A stretch of DNA of 64,000 nucleotides from Catenulispora acidiphila DSM 44928 (GTDB taxonomy: Bacteria; Actinomycetota; Actinomycetes; Streptomycetales; Catenulisporaceae): contig NC_013131.1 of the NCBI RefSeq assembly GCF_000024025.1, positions 7,916,229-7,980,228 on the forward strand, given 5' to 3'. The translations under genes and the position numbers were made by a program. Positions 58,302 through 64,000 of the stretch are shown here, one piece after another. Numbering within the stretch: the stretch's first letter is position 1; each line of letters begins with the position of its first letter. The notes under the pieces were generated by a model, which had not been told where the DNA came from, ran no database searches, and worked only from the letters and a program-made list of their open reading frames with translations.

Positions 58302-59306
58302 CTAGCGAGACAGTTGACGGACACTTCCCAGGTTCGTTATTTCGGCGGGGAGCAGAACAGACTGAGGATCGGCGCCTTCGATGGAGTCGACAGCGAAGCG
58401 GACGGCATACTGCGCCATTTGGGTGAGTTGAAGCTCCACGTAGTCAATCGGCGGCCGGGCGTGCATAGCGAGCTGACTCGGCGCGATCGCGATGATGGAA
58501 ACGTCATCCGGGATCGACCGCCCGAGGCCGGCGAGGATCTGAGGGATCAGCGCTGTAGCCGGTTCGTATTGCAAGATCACGCCGGTGACCTCGGGCGCTG
58601 ACCGAAACGCCGATTCCACCTCGTCGGCGAAGCCGTCCAACGACTCGGTGGTCGGGGGCGCGACCAGCCTCACTCCTCGACGCAAGGCTGCCTCGCGTGC
58701 TCCTTCGAGCGTGCGAACGGCATACCCCGCTTGAAGCTTATAGGCGCTCGGCGGCGGCCCGAAGAAGGCGATCACTCGGTGGCCGAGGTCCGCTAGGCGG
58801 TCCACCGTAGCCCGACCCGCGCCGAAGAAGTCGAGGTCGACCCAGTTGAGATGCTGTGACTCGGTCGGCCGGCCGACGAGCACCATGGGAAACGACAACG
58901 TGCGCAACTTCTCCACCCGCGGGTCTTCCAAGAGCACGTCGGTGAGGATCACGGCGTCCGCGACCGAGGACCGTGCCAGGCTGACCATGTCCTTCGGCTC
59001 TGCCCCGGTCGTCTTGAGCAACAGGTCGTAGCCCTGGTCTTCGGCTGCCTGGGCAAGCGCGTATACGAGTGCCCCCTGCACCTCCGCATAGGCATGTGTC
59101 CGCGCGGGCCCGACGAGCGCAAGTGTGTTCGAATGAGAGCTCCGCAGAGCGCGCGCCCGCGAGTTGGGCTCCCAGTTCAGCTCCTTAGCTGCGGCGAGGA
59201 CTTTGCGGCGTGTCGCCTCCCCAATTGGCCGCTTTCCCGTCATCACATACGAAACGGTGCTGGGGGACACCCCCGCGAGGGCGGCAACATCGTTCATCGT
59301 CGCCAT
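58302..59306 (-). CDS. LacI-family transcriptional regulator
   Basis: The protein has 334 aa. The ATG at 59306 follows AAGG; upstream in-frame starts are less well placed. The HTH is TMNDVAALAGVSPSTVSYVM and the hinge-helix region NSRARALRSSHSNTLALVGP. The effector domain is of the periplasmic-binding type (DAVILTDVLLEDPRVEKLRT, HRVIAFFGPPPSAYKLQAGY, ATALIPQILAGLGRSIPDDV, PPIDYVELQLTQMAQYAVRF). It probably represses the importer operon and the exported enzymes through the ATCGAT-type palindromes, and lets go on binding a sugar. It is encoded immediately upstream of the operon it should control. Confidence 0.9.
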   Translation of the reverse strand: MATMNDVAALAGVSPSTVSYVMTGKRPIGEATRRKVLAAAKELNWEPNSRARALRSSHSNTLALVGPARTHAYAEVQGALVYALAQAAEDQGYDLLLKTTGAEPKDMVSLARSSVADAVILTDVLLEDPRVEKLRTLSFPMVLVGRPTESQHLNWVDLDFFGAGRATVDRLADLGHRVIAFFGPPPSAYKLQAGYAVRTLEGAREAALRRGVRLVAPPTTESLDGFADEVESAFRSAPEVTGVILQYEPATALIPQILAGLGRSIPDDVSIIAIAPSQLAMHARPPIDYVELQLTQMAQYAVRFAVDSIEGADPQSVLLPAEITNLGSVRQLSR

Positions 59307-59706
59307 GCGCGACCTTCCCCTAAAGTGCTGATCCGCCAAGATACATCATGACCTGGTGCGTCTTTTGCGGCGTACGCCCGACATGACAGAGGGTCGCCTT
59401 CATTGACGAGGCAGGACGTCTCGGCCTTCGCCACGGACCCAGTCCTCTGAGACTGTAGGGCGCGGTATGGCCTTTGGGCCAGCCGCCGGCGGCAGGGGTA
59501 TTGGTGAGCTGGTGAACGAGACTGCGGCAGGGTCCAGGTCGGTGTCGCTTCGCCTGTCTTCGGCGTTTCGACTACCGACCTGGACTTGCCCCGGAATTCG
59601 TCTGACGACGACGCCACAGGCACCGGACTGCCGCGATGAGCGGAGCCACTGGTCCGGTGACGTATGCGAAGGGCCTAACCCGCCTTAGCCAGGCAAAGGG
59701 GTCAGG
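59307..59706. other. intergenic region without a supported gene
   Basis: These 400 bases lie between the LacI start and the GH16 stop. Short frames exist on both strands, but none has a ribosome site plus plausible sequence. The LacI promoter should lie near its right-hand start; no strong hairpin was found after the GH16 gene. Confidence 0.5.
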
Positions 59707-61593
59707 TCAGGTCGCAGGCACTGTGATCGGACCAGTCGCCGGAAGTAGCTGCACGTTGTCGAACGCGAGCCACTGTGCCGAAAGAGCGTCGGAGTAGAAA
59801 CCAACCGTGATCTTCCCGTCGGTGACGTGGATCCCGTTGATGGACACCTTCCTATACTTCGACTCCGCTGTGACGTTCTGGTGCACCGCCGACCCGCCGA
59901 ACCCCTTGGCCTCGAGGTAGCAGGCATTCTGGCCGCCGCTGGATCGCACGTAGGCCGAGAGGTTGTAGGTGCCGTTCGGCAGCGTGATGTCCTGGCCCGT
60001 GTAGACCACGTAGTTCGAAGCCTTGTAGTGGACCGCGTTCCATCCGTTGGAGTAGTCGGAACCGTACTCGAGGTACGAGGCGTCGTCGTCCGAGCCGGTG
60101 GGCGACCAGACGTACCAACCCGCGATGTCGGCGATCGTGTTCGCCCCCAGGCCGAAGGAGGCGGCGTTGTCGTCAAAGCCGGCGTTCACGACCCGGTTTC
60201 CGGAGACCACGTCGGCGCTGTTGGGCAGTGCTATGTAGTCGATGTTGACGCCGCTGGCATTGCCGGTTTGTTCGCTGATGATCGCGATCGTGTTGCCGGC
60301 TCCTCCGGGCAGCGTGATCGACTGGGTATTGTTCGCCCAGGTGTTCCAGTCCGCGGTGCCGGTGAAGGTCACGTCCCTGACCTTCGTGCCGTTGACATAG
60401 AGGCCGAGCACTCGGTTGGTTGGAGCACCGCTGATCGGTCCGGCGGAGTAGCGGATCGTCAGGGTCTTGGTTGCCGTCGCCGAGGTGTTGACGGTTGTGG
60501 TCAGGGTCGCGCCGACGCTTGCGGCGAAGCCGTCGACGAACCCAGTGCCGGTGTAGCCCGTGTGGTTGGTGTTGACGCCCGCTCCCCCGGACAGCGCCTG
60601 GCTCTCGGCCTGGTAGGTGACGTTGGGCAGCTGGTAGCAGCGTACGTAGTCGATCTGTAGGTAGTCGGGCAGGTTGTTGGGGGTCGTCTGCCATTTGACG
60701 ATCCCGGTCTGGATCATCAGGAACTCGGGGTAGAACGAGATGAACGCGTTGGTGTTGCTGATGGTGTTGGTCACGACGCCGTCCTGGTAGAAGACCAGCT
60801 TGGTCGGCGTCCACTCAAGCCCGTAGGTGTGCCAGCCCTGCGGATCGCTGTTGGTGGTCGTCAGGTGCGGTCCCGTGAAGCCGGTGCCGCCGGTGCCGTA
60901 GCCTCCCCAGAATTCGCTGTTGTTGACAGAGGTGCCGCTGGCGCCCCATTCAGTGATGTCCACCTCGCTGCCACGCCCGTCGGCGCCGTTGACGTCCGTG
61001 CCGTGCAGCGACGGCGTGCCCGAAGTTGTTGAAGACGAGTCGTTGTAGTGCGGGAGCATCCAGAACGCGTGGTAGCCGCCGATGCCGGTGTGTTCGGGAG
61101 CCGAGGGAGTCGCCGAGGCGGCATGTCTGAAGCGGGTCTCGACGTAGCCGTACTGGAACTCGAACTTGCCCTTCGTGGACAGGAACCCGGTCTGGTACGG
61201 CAGGGTCACGCCGTCAATGACGGTGGAAGTGGCGTCGGTCTTGATCCACGCGTAGCCGTCGTGCGCGGTGACGTAGCTGGGGTTGTACGCGCTGACATCG
61301 ACGAAGAACCGGGTGTTGGGCATCGTGTCCGGCCAGTTGAAGCCCCACTTGCTGGTGTCGATGCTCGTGCCGCTGAACTCGTCGTTCCAGACCAACACAT
61401 AGTCGCTGCTGGGCGGTCCTGAGGCGGCAGCCGTGGTGATGGTCGGTGCGACCGCGGCGCCAGCCGAAGCACCCGAAGGCTGACCAGCCGCGGCGCGGGG
61501 CGCAGCGATGAGCCCGACGGCGGCAGTAACGCTTGCGGTTGTAAGGAATTGACGGCGCGACCAGGGTGCAGCGTCGTTGGAACTAGATGACAC
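59707..61593 (-). CDS. exported GH16 endo-glycanase with two carbohydrate-binding-type modules
   Basis: The protein has 628 aa. The GTG at 61593 follows AGGAGA. A Tat signal is visible (SRRQFLTTASVTAAVGLIAA). The GH16 domain spans about 60-325: VLVWNDEFSGTSIDTSKWGF, the catalytic motif EVDITE near residue 213 (nucleophile, assisting Asp, acid/base) and GWHTYGLEWTPTKLVFYQDG. From about 330 a CBM6/35-like domain follows (VTYQAESQALSGGAGVNTNH, DYIALP). A third beta-sandwich (about 465-628: NRVVNAGFDD, IAGWYVWSPTGSDDDASYLE) resembles galactan-binding modules. Substrate could be beta-1,3-glucan or a galactan. An ATCGATTCG half site lies 70 bases upstream, which may bring it under the LacI regulator. 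Confidence 0.86.
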   Translation of the reverse strand: MSSSSNDAAPWSRRQFLTTASVTAAVGLIAAPRAAAGQPSGASAGAAVAPTITTAAASGPPSSDYVLVWNDEFSGTSIDTSKWGFNWPDTMPNTRFFVDVSAYNPSYVTAHDGYAWIKTDATSTVIDGVTLPYQTGFLSTKGKFEFQYGYVETRFRHAASATPSAPEHTGIGGYHAFWMLPHYNDSSSTTSGTPSLHGTDVNGADGRGSEVDITEWGASGTSVNNSEFWGGYGTGGTGFTGPHLTTTNSDPQGWHTYGLEWTPTKLVFYQDGVVTNTISNTNAFISFYPEFLMIQTGIVKWQTTPNNLPDYLQIDYVRCYQLPNVTYQAESQALSGGAGVNTNHTGYTGTGFVDGFAASVGATLTTTVNTSATATKTLTIRYSAGPISGAPTNRVLGLYVNGTKVRDVTFTGTADWNTWANNTQSITLPGGAGNTIAIISEQTGNASGVNIDYIALPNSADVVSGNRVVNAGFDDNAASFGLGANTIADIAGWYVWSPTGSDDDASYLEYGSDYSNGWNAVHYKASNYVVYTGQDITLPNGTYNLSAYVRSSGGQNACYLEAKGFGGSAVHQNVTAESKYRKVSINGIHVTDGKITVGFYSDALSAQWLAFDNVQLLPATGPITVPAT

Positions 61594-62042
61594 GTTGTCT
61601 CCTCAAACGTTCGAATGAGTGTTGAGAGCGCGCAGGTGGTAGCAGCAATGGCTTGCCGGGCGATCGATTCGGTCGCGGAAGTCAGCCTGCGAGCCTCGGC
61701 TGCAGGGACCCGCCGGATCGGGGCGAGAGTGGTGCCGGCTTTGCTCGGCCCATCGGCGAACCAGCAAGACTCGCCGATGGGCTGAGGGTCTCTCCATATC
61801 CAGCAGCCGCTGCGGTACAGGGCTGTGATCGGATGAGTTTCGAGGACACATCCGGGCCGGTGTGCCTGCGGTCCACGCTGGCCGCGCCGTGTGTGCCTTG
61901 CGCGGATCCCGCGTGGCGCTTCGACGGGGTGCCTGTGGTCGGTCCCCGTGACGCTGACATGCATGACAGATTCGGTTTCAGTCGAGATGCCATCAGCACC
62001 AGGATTTGCTGCTTTTCCAGCGCTTGTCGCCGGCGGGCTGTA
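61594..62042. other. intergenic region between GH5 and GH16
   Basis: No gene is supported in these 449 bases. The GH16 promoter must lie in the left part. ATCGATTCG at 61663-61671 equals one half of the LacI-type operator; the other half is not conserved. No convincing terminator was found after GH5. Confidence 0.5.
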
Positions 62043-63488
62043 TTACTGGCGCGCCCACTTCTGATTGCTGCCGCCGTTGCAGGTCCACAGCTCGATCGCT
62101 GTGCCGTTAGAGGTTCCGCCCTTGGTGACGTCGAGGCAGAGACCGGACTGAACAGCGGTGACAGTGCCGTTGCTATTCATCGTCCACTGTTGGTTCGTGC
62201 CGCCGTTGCAGTCCCAGATGATGACCGGTGTGCCGGGCGCAGTACCAGCGTTGGCGGCATCGAGGCACTTGTTGCCGTAGACGACAAGGGACTTGGCAGA
62301 ATTCAACGTCCAGGACTGGTTGCTGCCGCCGTTGCAGTCCCAGATCTCAGTTTGAGTGCCGTTGGTGGTGGAGGCGTTCGGCACATCCAGGCACCGGTTG
62401 GATGCGGTTGCTCGAAGCACCGCGGTACTGACGGCGCCGGAGTTTCCGCCTCCCCATCCGTACTGGATCCTGTCGAGACCAGACCGGTTGGTCACGCTCA
62501 GCGAGAGGTTCGTTCCGCTCCCGCTGACCGAGGTGATCGCGCAGGATGCGTTCTCGCACGGCCCTGGACCCACGCTCTGGTCGGCCTGCTTCACGCCCGT
62601 CCAGAGGATGGATCCTATGCCCAGCTTGCGGACCGTATCGGTGATCCCGTACAGGTAGGAGACATCATTGTTGCCGTCTCTGGCACCGTCGTAATAGGCG
62701 CCGGTGTTCATCGCCACTCCGAACTCCGTCAGCACAGCGCGACTCGCGTAGCCGCACATGTTGTTCTCGAAGTTCGTGACCCAAGCAGCCTCGGTCGTGT
62801 GCGAGTTCCCGAACATGCCGTAGATGTGGATGGACAGCAAGGTCCCCGCGAGTCGGGAATCAGCTCCTTCAGCACACAGGGACTCGTCGTCCCAAGTGCC
62901 CGGGACTATCACGCGGCCCCGCGGCAGATTGGGGTAGTGCGCAAGCCAGTCAGCCTCGAAGTTGGTCAGGTCGGTGGCGCTGTACGCGTAGGGCTCGTTC
63001 ATGATGTCGAAGTAGAAGTTGCTCTTCGACCCGTACTTGTTGATGACCGTGTTCCACATGGCGTAGAACGACGCCGTGTCGCTGACCTTGCCGTTCTGGA
63101 GCCACGGAGCGATGACGACGTTCATACCCAAGTCGCTTGCGGCGTCCAGGGCCGCCGTGTAGCTGTTCCACCATGATCCGGAGGTCGTCGCGGCGTTGAT
63201 CCCCATGCGCACCGTGTTGGCCCCGATGGCCTGGAAGCCCTTGAGGATCGCCGTGGACTTCGCGTACACGGTCGCGTAGTTGTCCGACGCCGACAGCCCG
63301 ACTGGGATGTTCGGGCCGGTGATGAAGTTGTCGTCCGGATCGGCCCAGTTCACCCCATGGAACTGCGACGTGGTGGCGTAGGCGGGGGAAGCGGCCATGG
63401 AGGTCAGGCCAACCGACCCGATCAACAGGGCGAAGGCTAGCGCGATCGTCATCGGCAGCCTCCGCCGGCGAGGCGCGTTTGTGTCCAA
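62043..63488 (-). CDS. exported GH5 endo-glycanase with ricin-type lectin domain
   Basis: The protein has 481 aa. The start is decided by GGAGG six bases before a TTG at 63488; the ATG at 63521 has no site. The signal is RRRRLPMTIALAFALLIGSV to SPAYA. The GH5 barrel has FHGVNWADPDDNFITGP, acid/base Glu in YFDIMNEPYAYS near 163, HIYGMF, and nucleophile Glu in AVLTEFGVAMN near 253. A loop rich in Cys (GPCENASCAI) precedes a C-terminal beta-trefoil with three QxW repeats (NQSWTL, NQQWTM, NQKWAR). It is a cellulase-superfamily endo-enzyme; the GH5 subfamily is not clear. It is the outermost enzyme gene of the LacI-linked locus in the window. Confidence 0.87.
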   Translation of the reverse strand: MDTNAPRRRRLPMTIALAFALLIGSVGLTSMAASPAYATTSQFHGVNWADPDDNFITGPNIPVGLSASDNYATVYAKSTAILKGFQAIGANTVRMGINAATTSGSWWNSYTAALDAASDLGMNVVIAPWLQNGKVSDTASFYAMWNTVINKYGSKSNFYFDIMNEPYAYSATDLTNFEADWLAHYPNLPRGRVIVPGTWDDESLCAEGADSRLAGTLLSIHIYGMFGNSHTTEAAWVTNFENNMCGYASRAVLTEFGVAMNTGAYYDGARDGNNDVSYLYGITDTVRKLGIGSILWTGVKQADQSVGPGPCENASCAITSVSGSGTNLSLSVTNRSGLDRIQYGWGGGNSGAVSTAVLRATASNRCLDVPNASTTNGTQTEIWDCNGGSNQSWTLNSAKSLVVYGNKCLDAANAGTAPGTPVIIWDCNGGTNQQWTMNSNGTVTAVQSGLCLDVTKGGTSNGTAIELWTCNGGSNQKWARQ

Positions 63489-63882
63489 CTTCTTCCTCCA
63501 GTCGAGACAGGCGCCCGCCAACAGGCGGGCTGCATGCGGGAGTCGACCAGCCAGGCGTGGAGATCGTGGATGGGCTCGTTGGCCGTAAGCGGCGGCGAGG
63601 GCATCAGCTTGGCTGGCTTGCAGTCGGCGACTCTAGGAGCCCTCTGATTGGTAGTCAAGGATTTTGTGCGAATCAGTGTTTGATCTAGTCCCTTTTAGTT
63701 GGCATCCACGCCTATCCCAGGTGCGGGGGAAGCCTCCTCTCCCCGCGTCCGAGCCCAGGGACACACGGCCAGAGCCGGCGGAGTCGCCTTTGGTGGTTAC
63801 GGAGGGTCGAACACGGCCACGAACTCCGAGGCAGGCGCCACTGGTGTCGGCTTCCACGACGATGTATCCAACCGCTCTAGAT

Positions 63883-63900
63883 GATCGATAGGTTTCGATC
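63883..63900. promoter_or_regulatory. possible LacI-type operator, imperfect
   Basis: GATCGATAGGTTTCGATC has six-base symmetric arms, GATCGA and TCGATC, around an asymmetric centre. The segment GATCGATAGGT also occurs near 52574 upstream of the aldo-keto reductase gene. Confidence 0.45.
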
Positions 63901-63982
63901 CGACAATCCCTCTCGTTCATCGCTTGTTACGGGCTCTTCACAGCTGCGCTCCCCGGTGCTACCGTTCCGGATCAACCAATCC

Positions 63983-63998
63983 ATCGATTCGAATCGAT
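63983..63998. promoter_or_regulatory. LacI-type operator, perfect 16-bp palindrome
   Basis: ATCGATTCGAATCGAT is perfectly symmetric and matches 15 of 16 bases of the site before the binding-protein gene (57922-57937). It lies about 495 bases upstream of GH5, so it may instead control a gene beyond the window edge. Confidence 0.72.
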
Positions 63999-64000
63999 CA

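Larger units (their letters stand above)
63489..64000. promoter_or_regulatory. upstream region of GH5 to the window edge
   Basis: No gene is supported in these 512 bases. They contain two palindromic elements with ATCGAT half sites (63883-63900 and 63983-63998). The region may also serve a gene outside the window on the right. Confidence 0.55.

Noticed and set aside
1-64000. CRISPR arrays, tRNA and rRNA genes
   Set aside because: No regularly spaced repeats of the right size, cloverleaf with a 3' CCA-type stem, or rRNA core sequences were recognised by eye.

Overview
The window is high-GC actinobacterial DNA. GTG starts are frequent, coding is dense with 4-nt stop/start overlaps, exported enzymes carry Tat- or Sec-type signals and ricin-type lectin domains, and there is a Tad pilus locus and an XRE-TPR regulator of the kind found in streptomycetes and relatives. 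The gene content would suit a soil saprophyte of the Streptomyces/Catenulispora type, but no rRNA or other marker is present to fix the genus. No tRNA, rRNA or CRISPR array was recognised.

Layout. (1) 1-8332, plus strand: an accessory, plasmid/ICE-like island. A MoxR-type AAA ATPase is followed by a von Willebrand A protein with an N-terminal zinc-peptidase-like HEAAH motif, several small proteins sharing a repeated unit, a ParB-fold-like protein and a DUF2637-like membrane protein. (2) 8715-10562: scar of an IS5-type transposase abutting an IS1182-family element whose transposase is broken by three frameshifts. (3) 10793-33660: a large polysaccharide-utilisation locus. A minus-strand operon (GH2, GH76, GH43, GH31) diverges from a plus-strand run (solute-binding lipoprotein, ABC ATPase, two permeases, two GH27, a GH16 fragment, GH76, a beta-helix enzyme, GH3). 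The 585-nt divergent promoter region holds a perfect 22-bp palindrome and related sites. (4) 33847-38612: a small cassette that looks like an undescribed peptide-modifying (RiPP-like) system: a 46-aa peptide gene, an asparagine-synthetase-like enzyme without a glutaminase half, a methyltransferase and a 98-aa protein, with a divergent XRE-TPR regulator. (5) 38783-40349: small membrane protein, anti-sigma-type ATPase and winged-helix protein. (6) 40576-50991, minus strand: a Tad/Flp pilus operon from an outer lipoprotein gene to a LysM-BTAD protein. (7) 51325-64000, minus strand: acyl-CoA dehydrogenase relic, aldo-keto reductase, then a second sugar locus: unclassified 680-aa enzyme, CUT1 ABC importer without its own ATPase, LacI regulator, exported GH16 and GH5. 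Near-identical LacI-type palindromes lie before the binding-protein gene and at the right edge of the window.

How it works together (inference). Region 3 probably secretes enzymes that trim a branched galactose/mannose-containing glycan (beta-galactosidase, exo-beta-1,3-galactanase-like GH43, alpha-1,6-mannanase-like GH76, GH27, GH31, GH3) and imports products through its own PotABC-like transporter. Region 7 is a LacI-controlled system in which exported GH16/GH5 endo-enzymes release oligosaccharides for a CUT1 importer, with the cytoplasmic 680-aa protein as the likely intracellular glycosidase. The best candidates for undescribed biology are the RiPP-like cassette, the AAA/VWA-metallopeptidase island with its repeat-unit paralogues, and the 680-aa enzyme.
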